Part shown: positions 21,217 through 34,621 of the stretch, piece after piece
How the letters are laid out: the number at the start of each line of letters is the position of its first letter
How positions within the stretch are numbered: position 1 is the first letter of the stretch
Source of the DNA: Carettochelys insculpta
Taxonomy: Eukaryota; Chordata; Testudines; Carettochelyidae
Reading direction: 5' to 3'
NCBI RefSeq assembly: GCF_033958435.1
Contig: NC_134137.1
Span: forward strand, 112,788,501-112,852,500
DNA: 64,000 nucleotides
The notes under the pieces: generated by a model
The model's input: the letters and a program-made list of their open reading frames with translations, nothing else
The model's database searches: none
What the model was told of the DNA's origin: nothing
Program-made: the position numbers and the translations under genes

Positions 21217-21700
21217 GCCCAGCCCACAGTTTGGGGCAGGGCAGAGGTCAATCTGACAGTCTGGGATCCTGGCCGTCAGTTTGGCGGGAGGGGACAGCAG
21301 ACCCACACACTGTTTGGAGGGCCAGCCCTTGCTTCCAGGCCGGGCTGCAGGTGAGTAGACAGTTTGCGGAACCCAGCCTTCAATTCAGTGCAGGGCACCA
21401 GTCAAATACACAGTTTGGAAGCCCAGCCTTCAGTTCGTGGCGGGGCAGCAGTCACACAAGCAGTTTGGATGCCCGGCCCTTGGTTTGGGGTCCTGGCCCT
21501 CAGTTCAGGGTGGGGCAGCAGACACACACAGTTTGAAAGCCCAGCGCTTGCTTCAGGGCACAGCTGTAGGTGAGTAAACAGTTTGGGAAGCCCAGCCCTC
21601 AGTTCAGGGTGGGGCATTAGACACACACCCAGGTTTTGGGACCCCAGCCTCAGTTCAGGGCAGGGAGCAGCAGTCACATGATTATCCCCTAAACAGGGGT
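21217..21700. repeat. Minisatellite, unit about 50 bp, about ten degenerate units
   Basis: Successive units follow the pattern GCCCAGCC(C)TCAGTTCAGG, then GGGGCAGCAGACACACA, then CAGTTTGGA. Starts fall near 21217, 21266, 21319, 21371, 21420, 21470, 21491, 21538, 21589 and 21643, with one short unit. A distinct variant containing GCTTGCTTC and GTGAGTA-ACAGTTTG occurs at both 21319 and 21538, which implies a higher-order block of about 220 bp. Confidence 0.78.
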
Positions 21701-21735
21701 GGCTTTGGAGAGGCCAGGGGTCTAGAGGGTCAGAT

Positions 21736-22290
21736 CTAGAGAAGTAGTTATTCCTCTTTATTTGGCACTGGTGAGAACACATCTGGAATATCATGTCCAG
21801 TTTTGGGCACTCCAGTATAAAAACAATGTGGATTTGCTGGAGCAGGTTCAGTGAAGGGCAACAAAAATGATTAAGGGTCTGGAGCACAAGACCTATGAGG
21901 ATAGGCTGAGGGATTTGGGCTTGTTTAGTTTACAGAAGAGAAGACTTAGATGTGATTTAATAGCAGCCTTCAACTTCCTGAAGGGGAGCTCTAAAAAGGA
22001 GGGTGAGAAACTGTTCTCAGTGGTGTCAGATGGCAGAACAAGGAGTAATGGTCTGAAGTTGAAGAGGGAGAGGTGTAGGTTAGATATTAGGAAAAATTCC
22101 TTCACTAGGCAGGTGGTGAAGCATTGGAATGCATTGCCTAGAGAGGTGGTGGATTCTCCATCCCTTGAGGTTTTTAAGTCCCAGCTGGACAAGGTCCTGG
22201 CTGGGATGACTTAGTGGGGGTTGATTCTGCTTGAAGCAGGGGGCTGGACTAGATGACCTCCTGAGGTCCCTTCCAGCCCTGTGATTCTGT
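21736..22290 (+). mobile_element. CR1 LINE 3' end with C-terminal ORF2 fragment
   Basis: A 5'-truncated CR1 in plus orientation. Positions 21867-22214 are open and encode the well-conserved C-terminus of CR1 ORF2, with RLRDLGLFSLQKRR, FNFLKG and KHWNALP motifs, ending at a stop at 22212. The 3' UTR has the CR1 tail words CTGGACTAGATGACCTCCTG and CCAGCCCTGTGATTCTGTG. The RT core is absent. It sits between two GC-rich blocks and probably interrupts them. Confidence 0.88.
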
Positions 22291-23086
22291 GGGGTGACCC
22301 CGCCAGGGAGAGGGGTAGGGTGGTGCAGGCCCTCCCACTCCACTGCAACCCAGCCCAGGGCCCTACTGATCGCTCACACCTGAGCTTGGCAGTGGGGATC
22401 CAGACCACAACACACTACCATGGGCTCAGGGGGAGCTTTCCTGGGGCCACTTCCTACCTTGACCTCCGTCGGTGCAGGGTCCCAGTCGGCTTGGTCTGCC
22501 GGTCCCAGCTGGTTGGTTTTGTCAGGGTAGACCACCCTCAGTGGCTCCAGCCAGTCAGACATCTCTATGTCATTTGGATAGTCCACTGGTGGCAGAAACA
22601 TGGGCTCCAAGCAGCTGGAGGCCTCAGAGCTGCAGGTGTCAGGCAGGACTCCGGGACCTTGTTGTTCTGGATCCTCAGGGTAACTAGCCCCAGGCTACCT
22701 CTCTGTTCCTGGAAGGGTCTTGGGGGAGGGAGCCCTCCACTGACGCGAGGGCCCTGGTTGATCCAGGAAGTCAGGGTAATAGCCCAATGGCAGGCGTATC
22801 TGCGTCTGCCCAGGCTGGTCTGGGTAGCTGGGGGTCAACTCTGGCCGGCGGGCTGGTCGGAGGTGGGTCTCCTGCTCCTGGCACCCAGGAGCCTCGTCAG
22901 GGCCCCTCACCCTGCTTGGAGTCCCGGCCTTTAATGGGCCTGAAGCCCCACCCCTGGTCCTTCTGGCTTGGGCGCCACCCTCTGCGGAGCAGGGCCCAGG
23001 TGTTCCAGCTCTGGGCCTGCCCACCAGGGTCTCTGAGAGGCCTCCTCTGCCTCTGAGTCAGGGGGAGGCCACAGCACCTTGCTACA

Positions 23087-25087
23087 GGGATCCAAGGGCA
23101 TCCACGCTTGAGGTAGTATCACTTACAATAACCAAACTTGCATGAACAACCACCATGAAGTAGGCATAGTTCTAGATTTCTTTGGGGTGAGGGAGGGGGA
23201 GATAGCTATATAATTAAGCTGCACCATTACGGTGGCCAGCCAGTTCATCTTCTGGGATCCAAGACTTTTTCATCTTAATTCTGACAATTAAACAGAATCA
23301 GAAAGGAGCCAGATGACATCGCTACCTCTACCATCTCTAGCCAAATCCTGAATACTACCTGGAATATGAAACCTTCTCTCTCACTCCCCACCTTCCCTTT
23401 CTGACATTTGTGTATTCTTTTCCTTCTATACTTTACTTCCTCTTTGTCCTATCCTGCTTCTTTTACCCTCTGTTTAAAGTCTGGCTTAGGTAGCGAAGAC
23501 TTCATATTTTTCAATACTGATATAAACGTGACCATAGAGAAAACTAGAAAAACCCTAACCCCTCCAATTCTGCTACTAGATTGCCATGACTCTGAGTGCT
23601 GATTAGACCATGCGCTGTGCCTGTGTTTCCCCAGCAGTCGTTTTGCAAGTGAATGTCAGCACCTGAGACAGAACTGGCATTTTGTCTCTTAGCTGTTTTT
23701 TTTTTCCTCCGTCTCCCCTTTTGTGTGTGTTTGCTTTGTTTTCTCTTTTGGGAAATGGGATCACACTTTAATAAGAACAGAAGTAACAACACTCCAGTCC
23801 ATCTCAGCTAACTTCCTCTCTGTTTCCCCTCCCCAAAAAGACAGTTATTACTAGCTTTAATAGCATGTAAGAGATTGTCAGACAAGGTTGTCTCCCTCCA
23901 TCACCTTCTAAAAACTCTCTCCAGATAAAGGGAAAAGAAACAGAGGATGTTGTTAGAAGGAAAACCTTACTTCCTACTTTACATTTCAAATGCTCTAAAT
24001 GTTCTTTTTTCTCTTTTCTGTATTTTAATATGTTTTAAAGAATTATTAATAGTGTGTTTGCCGTGGTACTTTTTTGTACATCAACCCCTGAGCCTTTTCT
24101 ATACTGTTTAATACTAGACAGGGGTTGGATTATGTTATCATCTTTCATCTGTGGGCTCATATAGTCCACCCACATTAATACAACACTCTTCCACCATTAA
24201 ACTCCAATAAGAAGAATGGGAACTGTCACTAGCAGCATTTGCTGAAAGGATACACATTTTCTTGAACACCTTGGAAACTTGGATAGCTGTTTGAAAAATA
24301 GCCACACCTTCTTCATCAGTGGTTTCCAATAGAGGATGTAAGTTATTGCAACCCAATTACACAGGAATTTCTGGACCGGGTACCTCTCTTCTGTGGCAGT
24401 CTACTGGATTCCTGGGCCAGTTTCAGTTCAGAATCAATGATCTTGGGCACTTTCTCCAGAAAACAGGCTAAAGCAGTAACCCCTGGTATCATTCTATTAG
24501 AGCTTCTCTGTCATGGAAAAAATGTTTAGTGTCAGAAGAATCCTCTAGATCATGTGAAAGCAAATAAGAGCAAATAAGAGCCCTTATCACCGTGACCCTA
24601 GTCTACCCAAATCTAGCAACTAGGAGAGGCTGAAGCATCATGAATGATCCAAACTAGCATCTATACTGTCCTGAGGAAGGGTAGGGGGGGAAAACTGCCA
24701 TTGAGTCTTGGACCAAATTAAGGTATTCTGATGCCTGAAACACAGACCATTATGAGGAGCCTGATGGTCCCAGCCTGCATTGTAGGTGAATTCTTTTGGC
24801 ACAGCAATACATTTCAGAGTTTAAATGGATGGCACGGCTTATACCTTCTAGAGATATTAAATTCTCTGCATACTCAGACAGGCTTAGTATACAATCAGTT
24901 GAGCTCTTCAAGCTTTTTTGTGCATCCATGAAGGACAGAAACATAAAACCATATTTTGCAGACTACCAAGTAGCAGCATAAAAAGAATTTAAAGCAGTAG
25001 CAAAATCCCACGGGAGAATTACCCTTGGTTAGGGGAAATCTCTGTCCACAGAAAATGCTGTAGGGTGAACAAGCTCCCTTGCACCCT
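23087..25087. other. AT-rich spacer, no gene recognised
   Basis: T-rich and A-rich tracts (for example about 23696-23706). No reading frame with recognisable motifs, no RNA gene. Confidence 0.5.
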
Positions 25088-25508
25088 GGACACATCTACA
25101 CAGGCAGAGGTCACTGTTGACAGAGAAATCTCAACAGTACCTCTGTCAACAGATAGCATCTACACACATAAGTAGATTGAGTAAGCAAGCTGTTCTGTTC
25201 ACAGAGAGCAGCCAGACTGCCCTGCCTTCTCTTGACAGAATAGCTGACTGGATTATCTGCAAACAATGTTGCCCAGGGAACTGGAACCCCTCTCTGTCAA
25301 CAGAAGTGTCTACACTGGCACTTAGTTGACTGAAAACTGTCAACTACAGAGGTGCTATGCCTGATCAGGAACAGAGATAACACTGGCAACTAAACAGCTG
25401 AGTTTTGTCAACGAACCCTCACCAGAGTGCTTTAAAGGTGTAGACTCTCAGCGAGTTTGTCAGCAAAAGCCCAGTTTTGGCGACAGAAGCTGCCCCTGTA
25501 GACTCTGA
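25088..25508. mobile_element. MITE of the TGTTGACAGA-rich family
   Basis: Ends resemble inverted copies (GGACACATCTACACAGG on the left, CCCCTGTAGACTCTG on the right). The interior repeats TGTTGACAGA or its complement many times. It aligns along its length with 50773-51206: both have AGCAGCCAGACTGCCC early on and AGAGG-GCTATGCCT later. No coding capacity and no clear target duplication. Confidence 0.6.
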
Positions 25509-26764
25509 TCCTCCTGAAATTGAGCAAGAGGAATGTTTCAAAGTCAGTACAGAAGGGCATTTGTAGAGGATTATGAGTGATCAGTACAAATTGCTGAAGA
25601 TCTACTAAGCATTCCATCATGAGAATTCCCTTGTAATTTATATACATGAATAGAGGAAGGGCAATCTTGAGGCCTCAGTATATCTACAGATGAGCCAACT
25701 CTTAATATCATTGACTCCCCAGCAAATAAGGCCTTCCTGAGTGGTTCTAAACTAATTATTCTGTCAACCCCATTCCTGTTAATGTTTGACTTCACTTCTA
25801 TGGTGTGTTTGGAAGAAAAGTGGCTCCCTGCCAGCACTAATATACATTTGAACAAAGCTCACAAGAAAAGAGGGGCTTGGTCAGATTCACTTGGGAGACA
25901 TGAAGAGAAGAGTGGAATGTCAGCACACTTGTACTTCACAGAAAGGATAAGCCTTGCATACATTTGCAGAGAAAGACTTTTCAGATGTGACTGTAACATT
26001 TTCTCCTGATTATTTATCTTTATTTCGATAGTTATTAGAGTTCCAGCAGTGTTTTTTAGGCTAAAGGGAGATTTTGGCAGATAATGTTTGAGGAAATTGA
26101 TAAAAGACATGAAAGGAAACATGTAGAACCAACCTTCACAACTAACTTTATTTTCTTATTTATTACATTTTCTATGCGTGTTTCCTGTTCAAATTAAGTT
26201 ACTGCTCTGGTGCAAGCCAGCACAAGCCAAAAACCTGATTATAATCTAGCCTTCAGTTATTCTATTTAGCAAGACACATAAATCAATTAATTACTTAGCA
26301 GTTATATAGAAGGCGTAATCAGAAAATAGATGCTGTATTTACATTTTTTTCTCTATTTAAAATGAAAAATTCCATTGATATATCACAAAATTAGCTACCG
26401 TGAGTGATACATCTGCAGATTACTTTGGCTCTCGCTGCAAACTGCTATGTGTGTGTATAATGAATGACAGGCATAAAATTAGTAAGACTACAAAGAGGTT
26501 GAAGGGTTGACTAGTTTGGTTTCACATGCATTTATTCATCAGAAATAAAGAGGTAGGTAATGCATATATAAATGTATATAATATAGAGAGTTGTACATGG
26601 AACATTTTGATTATTTTCTCTTTTCCTGGATGCACATCATTTTTGCAGGGTGAGGAAGGGAGTAAGGGAAAGTAGAAATAATTAGTTTTGTGCTTATCAT
26701 CACACAGACAACTCTGATTGCGTACCACATTCTTCTCCCTGTGTTTCTGTCGGTTCCTTGTCTT
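25509..26764. other. AT-rich spacer, no gene recognised
   Basis: Nothing supported. Confidence 0.5.
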
Positions 26765-26880
26765 TCTAGATTGTAAGCTCCTTGTGGTAGACACCATTTG
26801 TCGGACAACTAGCATATTGGGGTCCCTAGTCTTAAATGGGGTCTCTGGATGCTACTGTAACATAAATATTACATGACAAT
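26765..26880 (+). mobile_element. L2-like 3' tail fragment
   Basis: TTCTAGATTGTAAGCTCCTT, then TATTGGGGTCCCTAGTC and GGATGCTACTGTAA, follow the order of the conserved L2-type tail found in amniotes. No coding part is attached. Confidence 0.45.
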
Positions 26881-29470
26881 AGATGATATTTACTAACTGA
26901 CATTTTATAAGCCTAGAAAAGCATGATACTGAAAGGAAATAGATGTATGTGTGTGCTGAGTCTGACTCCTTGACTGTGCATTTTTAATAAGATGTTCCTC
27001 AGTTCTTTCAGTCCTTGCAAGCACTTTCATTTGGGAAGTGCACTCATCTTGGTCAACAGCTTTTTGCAGAGTGAAATCTATTCTCACTGACTAGGTTGCC
27101 ATGTGTATAAAAATAATTATAGAGCCCCACTTACTCCATCTGCTAACTATTCATATTCACATGATTTATCATTGTAACTCTGTAATGTTATTGTCAATGC
27201 TCCTTTGGTTTCTTGTTAACTGAAAAGTACATTCTTCTTTAAATCTTCATGTTCTTGAAGCTGTCTAATTGCTTTGTCTAGCAGTCTGCAGTGCTTTTCA
27301 CGCTTTCCAGTGTTTCCGACCCTGCCCTCTTGAATTTTTCTTCAATACCACCTGGTTCTAGGAAAGCCTGAAAGCTATGTAACCACCTCTCCCTGTTCTT
27401 CGCAAGTTTATATTCTGGAGTGTGATGTTCAGGTGGCTTCACTTGCTACATTTTTGCTAAAGAATTGATTTGCTGGAAGCACTGTGTAATAAATCTGGGA
27501 CAAAACAGCATGCCAGTCCTTGCCCCAGTCACTATGGTTACAAAAGGCTATTTCCCTGTTGCATGAAAAGGTCAGTTTCTATGGACCCCTGGAGCTACTG
27601 TTACATTTTCAACCAATTCTGAGCCTGTCTGTAGTATCCCCTTGAAACAATGGGAACATTTGTTTGATTCTGAGTCAATGCAAAAGGAGAGATTTGGTGT
27701 TCATTTTAATCTGAAAATCAAAGCAAAACTCCAGGGATATGAAGCCAGATGAATCGAAAACAAAATGAAGATTTTGTTTATGAAACTCCATGGAGTTGCA
27801 TGAAACACTGTTGGGTATAACACTCTACTACCATACCACTAGTTCCCACTCATAACTTTGAATGCGACCAAGGAGATTACCTCCTCCGCTAATTTTATGG
27901 GAAAAAGGAACTCACTCCCCAGCTGTTGTTTATTACCTCAGAAAGAAGGCTGACAGTTGGGTTATAACAAACCCCTGATGATAAAGGGTATAAATGTTAT
28001 CTCAACTAACTATGCTACCAAAAAAGGTCCAGTTATTGTACAGCAAATGACCTGTCAGCTTCTGTTCGCTGAGCATCACTGTCCATCACCACTTCACCAG
28101 CAGTAAGTCAAGGGAGAGAAAATGCTAGTTCCACAGATATAATGCCCCTTGGGAAAAGCACAGTCCTGTTAATTTATTGGTGGCAGTGAGAGAACAGTTG
28201 TCAAAGTGCCTGGAAGCAGACCAGCAGACTGTTGACTTAATTATGCCAGACAACACAGCCAACATTTTAAAGCTGTGAAAGATGGCAATTTTTCACACTC
28301 ATCCCTCCCCCATCTCCTCCCACTGCCGGAATCCACTCGTATAAGACATTCAAAACATTAAATACAGAATTCAGCATTATGCCCAGTCTTTAAACCAAAA
28401 AAAACAACAAACCAGAAACAAAAAAGACTTAACATAACGGCACCAAAACAAAACAAAAAATTCACCTTTACAATTACTTCACCAAAGAATATCTTTTCTA
28501 GTAGAATTCAATGCTGAAAACCAAAATGCTAGCAAGTCAGTAGCTAATTCACAACAAACGAAAATAACAAGATACGCTGCACCTTGCTACTTTCTGGAGC
28601 TCACATCCTTTAATTAATAAAGGAGTGGGATGGTAAATGCAGTCTAGGAAATAGAAAATATCACACATGCATTTCTATCCAGAGATAAGGGATTGCTGAG
28701 GATTCTGTTTGTCTAATCAAATCTATATAATTACATTCCAGAATTGTCATTTTGTCTGTGTGTCACTATGAAGCCTAGTGTGTCTGTGAAGTCTTTGTGA
28801 AGCAATAGAAACAGCTGTGGGTCAGAAGTATGATGTTGTAACATGTATCTTGCTCTGTCCAGTGATGATAACAATTCATCTGCATGTCCCCTGTATGGTA
28901 TTCTGGCTCTGTGCTGATAGTCTGTATAGCAGACTCCAAGAGGGCCCCCAAAGACCACAAAATCAAATAGGGATCAAAGTCACACAGACAGATTTGCTGT
29001 AAATGAAACACAATAATAGTTGCCTATATCAGATGTCTCAACTATGTTAAGGATGTGTGCCCATAAAAATGAACTCAGGTCAGAGAGTGAAAGAGATTTG
29101 TCACTTCCCCCCTCAGATGGACAAAGACAACTTCCTTAGGGTTACCTTTTTATACACAGGTACAATCAAGTTACACATCACTTCTGATGTACCAAGTAAC
29201 CACCTCTGATCTTACCTAGATACCACCAATTACTTTGCACATGGAGGTTCGATAACTACATCACTATCTATCATGCTGTCATTTTAGACCCTGTCCTGAA
29301 CGCAAGTCAGTATTATTCCTGTAGAGTGTGTTAGTATCAACGTGCTTCATCATGAGGTGTTCTGTTACCATCCTTCTGGAATGTGCTTCCAATCTACTTC
29401 TACTACCAATTAGTATTTTATATCATTAATCCTGTTCGTGCCAGATTCTGTTAGCAGGGCCTGCCTCTTG
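26881..29470. other. AT-rich spacer, no gene recognised
   Basis: No coding or RNA feature supported. Simple A-rich runs occur near 28395-28460. Confidence 0.5.
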
Positions 29471-29474
29471 CTCA

Positions 29475-29612
29475 CAGCTTAAGTTTGATTTACATTAGCA
29501 TTGTCTTGATCATTGCAGCATATTCATGGCAGCGCCTCATTAGCATCTGCCGAAATCCCTCATTACAATGCCGCGTCCAAAATGAGGGAGATACTGTACA
29601 TGTGGCCAGAGA
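29475..29612. mobile_element. Possible decayed MITE half
   Basis: GCGCCTCATTAGCATCTGCC and the terminal TGTACATGTGGCC recall the arms and TIR of the hairpin MITEs at 15727 and 34041. The partner arm and duplication are not visible. Confidence 0.25.
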
Positions 29613-32308
29613 GAAAAGATATTAATGGATGAGCAACTTTGACATCATCTTAACAAAAGCTCAAGCACTGGGATCAGACTAAGATTTAACCATGGATGGA
29701 TCTTCCTTCCCTCCTTCCACATGTAAGCAGTAAGACAATGGTTTTCCCATATTAATTTCTGTGGAATATTTCCACAAACAATTCTGGATATGTATGTCTT
29801 GTTGAATTACAAGTGTTCAATATATAACATTTGAACTGTTTGGTGTTCTTCTGAGATCTGTTACCTCATATTTTCCTGTTCTCTGGTAGGATAAATGTCC
29901 TTCTTCAAATAAAGCTTTTGGTGCTAATACTCAGATTAATAAATGTGTTTCTTTTTTTTTTAAATAGTCATCAATATTTGTAAAAAAATTGCTTTTCTCC
30001 AGATCATTTCAGTCAGTAAAATCATTCGTAGAATTCAGTGAAAAGGAAAAAGGAGTAGTTGATGCACACTAATTTGTATTTTTTCAGGGTTTGCCCAGCT
30101 TTAATTAACATTCTACCATGCTTGGATCTAATAAAATGTTACTTCCCGACCTTGTACCTCTGGACAGCTCACCTCATGTGCTGCAAATGTGATCTCAAAC
30201 AGTGTGATCCTGCTTTCTGCTGCTATTTCTCTTATTCTCTTCTTTGTTAAGTGATTATGTGACACCAGTTCAGGAGTTGAATAAGACACCATAGATGCAG
30301 GATTCCTCCCTTTCTCTCTAGATCCTGAACAGGCAACAAGGGCCAATCAGCAGCTCTCAGATTTGTGCTGTCTGCAGCCCTGTTGCTTGAAGATGGTCTG
30401 ATATATCCTGTTACTTTTGGTCTGGATCTGAATCTGAAGAGCTTGCCTTAATCCTCCAGTGGGTTCAGTAATGGATCCCCTTAACAATGGAAAGCATTTG
30501 AGCACAGATCCTATGGGTAGAATGTTCAGTGAATAGGTGATCTACCTAGATAAGCCCTTTCTGCCACTGGTGTTATGGGGATGTGCTGTAGAGAGGTGAA
30601 TGGGGCTTGAGGCAAACTACCATAGTTAAGCCCTTATTTGCATAGTTGTAATTGGAGTGGAAAAGGAGGGGCAAACTTCTCATTTGGAACAGTTACACTG
30701 GAGCTGTCATGGATCACAAACCGTTGCTGTAATTGTATTTCCTTTTGCAATGGTTGAGAATCTGAATTAAAAATTCCTTAACTCCTGATATATGAAGGGA
30801 ATACATGATGAAAAAGAAGGGAATGCTTGGAAAAAGGAGTGCAGCACTTTTACCAGACAGAGGTTGTTCTGAATTTTCTTTGCTGATGAAGATGTTTGAA
30901 TAAGTAGTTTTTGATCTCCCAGCCAAGTGTCTTCCTCTGCTTGATGCTGTAGTGATGATGTACTGTGTCTGTTGCCATTACTTCACTGCAGGATCCAATC
31001 AGAGGAAAAAAAAACTAATTATAGAAATAGTTTTGATAACTAGAAAAATAAGCACAATTTATGGAAAACACATCATACCTGAATGAGTTAATGAAATGTT
31101 CTCTACAGGGAAATAAAAAAAAAAAACATCCCATACAAAATAAAACCCCTCTCCAAGGCCTGATTCCATGAATGGCTGAACATATCCTGGGAAAATGCTC
31201 AATGAACTCTGTTTCCCCCGGAAATTGAGGGAGCTCAGTTACTTGCAGGTTTGGGCCTTGAGTGTTGACAAGATCTTAATCTAGATTTAAAGTTTCCATG
31301 ACCTTCCACCAATAAAAAAAGGAATGAGGCAGCAATTAACATTAACTTTCATTTTTTAATGAAAGCCAAGGCAAAAAAGGCTTATGTCATAAGTAATGTA
31401 ACAAAATGCTCTACATTTTTTACTTCCATTTATGTCCTAAAAACAGATGAATAATTATAACTGGTATTAATCAACAGCATTTGCAAATATTTCCATTAAA
31501 AATAAACATCTTGGATTTCAAAATATAAATGAGAATTTTTCTTCATATCCATTTTCAATCTACTTATGTGTGAAAATCTATATAGTGTGGTCCCTGGATA
31601 TTAAGCTCTTAAAATAAAACTGGTATCAATTTAGACTATTCATATATTCTTTAAGATTTTGAAGCACCTGAAGTTAAAGGGACATAGATCTAAGGGCTTT
31701 CCTTTGACTGTATCTGTGAGACTAAGATTGGCCAGGGGAGAAATAGAATGTCAGTAAAGAAAAGAGTTGAGTTTCAATGACTAGGCAAGAGAAAGGAAGA
31801 CAGAATTCAACAAAACTAACAAATGCCACATGCCAGAGGTGAGGAAGCTGGTAGAATGTGTGTCCTAGACTTAGTTCTGGCAGGTACAGGCAGAAGGAAA
31901 AGTTATTGATCAATTTTTGTGAAATCGTAAGTTGAGATGGGTGGTAGTAATTTTGAAGGCTGGCTACTACTGGCAGCTCGGGCTTTTAGAATTTGCAGGA
32001 CAGAGTGACAGAGACTGGATATAACAAAGAAACAAATATGAGGAAGAAGGGTGCTTTCAAATGCAGGGTTTCCATTCAAATGAACCCCATGTACATGTTT
32101 TTTTTTTCTGAAAACAGCACTTCCAGAACAGTGAATGGCCACCATTATGCAAAGTAGGTGCACAATATGTAAATCAACACCTTATTTGCATTTCTGATTG
32201 GCCACATTTGCCGTCCACTTCTGAAAGGGGAATGTTGTGCAGATGCAGCCTTTAAGACTGGATCGATACAGTATCTTTGTATTGGAAATATACTTGAAGA
32301 TCATTTGC
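29613..32308. other. AT-rich spacer, no gene recognised
   Basis: No supported feature on either strand; frames present are short and lack motifs. Confidence 0.5.
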
Positions 32309-32316
32309 ACTTCAGG

Positions 32317-32825
32317 TAGGGTGAACATCCATCCCCTTTTTATTGTGACAGTACCTTACTTAAGCTGTCTCACAGGCACCTTAAAATAAGACAGTCTTTT
32401 TTAAGAAACAGTCTTAAGTCGTAAGCTGTATTAAGATAGTCTATTTTAAGAAAATGAACAAATTTTTCATGTTTTGCTGGTACCCTGTTCCCTGGCACCC
32501 AGTGTCTCAAGGTGGCAGCCGCCACTGCCATGGAACTCCTCCACTGGGTGGCAGCCCCATTTACTGGGACCCCATGAAAGCAGCCCCCACAGCTGGTGAT
32601 CTCTGCCTTGGGGCAGCCTTTTAATTCCCTGGGGCCCCCCTACTAGGAGGTTGTGGAGCCCCCATCTTCCACTCCCCCTCATCAGGAGGCTACAAAGCTC
32701 CTGTCACTGGTGCCTTATTGTGGGGCAGTAGTCCTCATTGCTGAGAAGCCCTCACATGGAAGAGCAGTCATGCATCCCCAGAGGCCATTGTTCTGTATTT
32801 GCAATAGGGCAATGTGGTCACCCTA
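32317..32825. mobile_element. Non-autonomous hAT-like element with GC-rich core
   Basis: Ends TAGGGTGAAC and GTCACCCTA are inverted. They are flanked by 8-bp direct repeats ACTTCAGG/ACTTCAGC (32309-32316 and 32826-32833) that differ at the last base. The centre (about 32465-32770) is GC-rich with repeated GGCAGCC and TGGGGC words, unlike the AT-rich arms, and has no open gene. The duplication length points to hAT. Confidence 0.65.
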
Positions 32826-32833
32826 ACTTCAGC

Positions 32834-34037
32834 TCTTGCAGGATGTGTCTTCTACATTACTTAGCACTGTTTTTTCACAGGTATTGAAATTCAGCCCTCT
32901 GAAGATAGCCAGGATGGCCTATAAAATACTTAAGCTTTGCACTGAGGAACTGTATAGGATGTTAGTGTGGCATAGGCCTTGTGCTGGTCCTCTGCCCAGA
33001 AATGAACATCACCCAGCAACAGCATTACATGTATACTGCATTATTATCACAGTGTTACAACTGAATTATGGTCTGAGTACTATGTATCTGATTCTGTGTC
33101 TTTTTACTATTTCATCTCCAATAGCTGAGAACTAGGGCAGTCCTTATATTCCCCGGAGCTCTTGGCATTGCCAGTCAGTGACCATCAGCTACGGAATTCA
33201 TGGAATTGCTTTCTTGGTTTCATCTTATTGATGCTGGGGAGGCAGGGGGAAGAGTGATGGGGGTTTGTTGTGGTTTTTACAATTAGGGCGCTTTTGAAGA
33301 CCTATCTATGTTCCAAGGCTGTCTCTAAGGGAATGATCAATTGGAGGTGAAGTGATGGGCCACTCTGTCTGTATTTCATTACTGGGAATGTTATTCAGTT
33401 CACTTCCTTTTATCCATGGCATTTTTTTATAATACTGAATCTTTGTTATTTGTAATGTCATGTTTCTTTAATTAATTTTCCTTCTTGCCTGGTTTTCTCT
33501 ATTATGACTGAGATGCTTAAAAGAAAATTGGCAAAAGAGAGTTTTCCTACATATTGGTACATAATTAAAAATATCAGACAGAGGGACTTTTCTGTATATA
33601 TGTGCTACAGCTTTAGTTCACAGTTTACTCAGGTATCTCTGATGTGTCATGCAACTATGTCTCAGTCAGCAGCCAGGTAGACAATAGTTTTCTATACCAT
33701 AGGAAGGACAGGGCACTAAACTATTTATATTATTTTACTGTCTCTTACAATTTGATTGTTTGGTAATCAAAAATACTTATTCTGAAGAAAAGTTGATTCT
33801 GACCAGCATGGGTTGGTATGAACTTGACTTCTTGTTTGAACCTATGCTCACACAACAGTAGTTTGTTAGAAATATAAAACTGATGAGTGCTCTTATATTA
33901 ATCTTATTATTTAAATATAATCCAGAATGTTTCCTAAATGTGACAGTGGATACTCTCAAACCTGTTAACTTTCCCATTTAGTAATTTCTCTGAATATGCC
34001 AGTGAAGCCATCAAAACACAGCTCATGTGTATCACAC
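32834..34037. other. AT-rich spacer, no gene recognised
   Basis: Nothing supported. Confidence 0.5.
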
Positions 34038-34040
34038 AAG

Positions 34041-34444
34041 GGCAATGTCTATACTAGCCCCCACCTCTCAAAAGGGGGATGCTAATCAGACACTCTGACA
34101 GTGAATATGCAGTGCCTCATTTCCATAAAACTAGCTGCAGCAATTCGAAAGTGCCACTTACTAATTGCGCATTGACCTTGTAGACAGAGTCCTTTCGAAA
34201 GGAGCCCCCCAGTCTTCGAAAGCCCCTTATTCCTGTTTGGTTTTAGGAAGAAGGGGCTTTCGAAGACTGGGGGATCCTTTAGAAAGGACCCCGTTTACAA
34301 GGGTGATGTGCAATTAGAAAGCGGCACTTCCAAATTGCCACAGCCAGCATTATGGTAATGAGGCACTGCATATTCATTAGCATATGCTGAAGTGTCTCAT
34401 TAGCAAACCCCTTTCAAAAGGCAGGGGCTAGTGTAGACATAGAC
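34041..34444. mobile_element. Hairpin MITE, second family, with AAG duplications
   Basis: The left end GGCAATGTCTATACTAGCCC and the inverted right end GGGGCTAGTGTAGACATAGAC are flanked by AAG (34038-34040 and 34445-34447). The two arms are inverted copies: ATTCGAAAGTGCC versus GGCACTTCCAAATTG, and GTCTTCGAAAGCCCC versus GGGGCTTTCGAAGACTG. Centre near 34240. Same design as the 15727 element but a different sequence, and it shares the GTCTA(C/T)AC terminus and TTCGAA cores. No coding sequence. Confidence 0.83.
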
Positions 34445-34621
34445 AAGATATGATACAAGAAAGAATTCCAGTAAAGTTTGAGTCCACTTGAACATCATGG
34501 GTTAAATTCATTCTTGATTTAAGAGATTTCCTAGGGATGGCTTTAGAGCCATGTAGTTTAAATTTGTATGTGGTAATAGAAATTTTGATAAAAATGACTA
34601 ATTTAAGTTCCCTTGCTAGTG

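Larger units (their letters stand above)
20807..23086. mobile_element. GC-rich composite, possibly LTR-derived
   Basis: The left edge TGTCAGGGCCC resembles the start of the LTR at 12990 (minus), and the right edge may be GCTACA at 23086. The GC-rich material on both sides of the CR1 fragment (21736-22290) seems to belong together, which suggests CR1 landed inside it. No target duplication, TATA box or polypurine tract could be confirmed, and long GC-rich frames on both strands have no family motif. LTR origin is only one possibility. Confidence 0.3.

Noticed and set aside
21144..21536. 130-aa frame in the GC-rich block
   Set aside because: It runs through the 50-bp minisatellite; its residue pattern is the repeat read in one frame.
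22281..22934. 217-aa plus-strand frame
   Set aside because: GC-rich DNA kept open by composition; antisense frames are equally long and no domain is visible.
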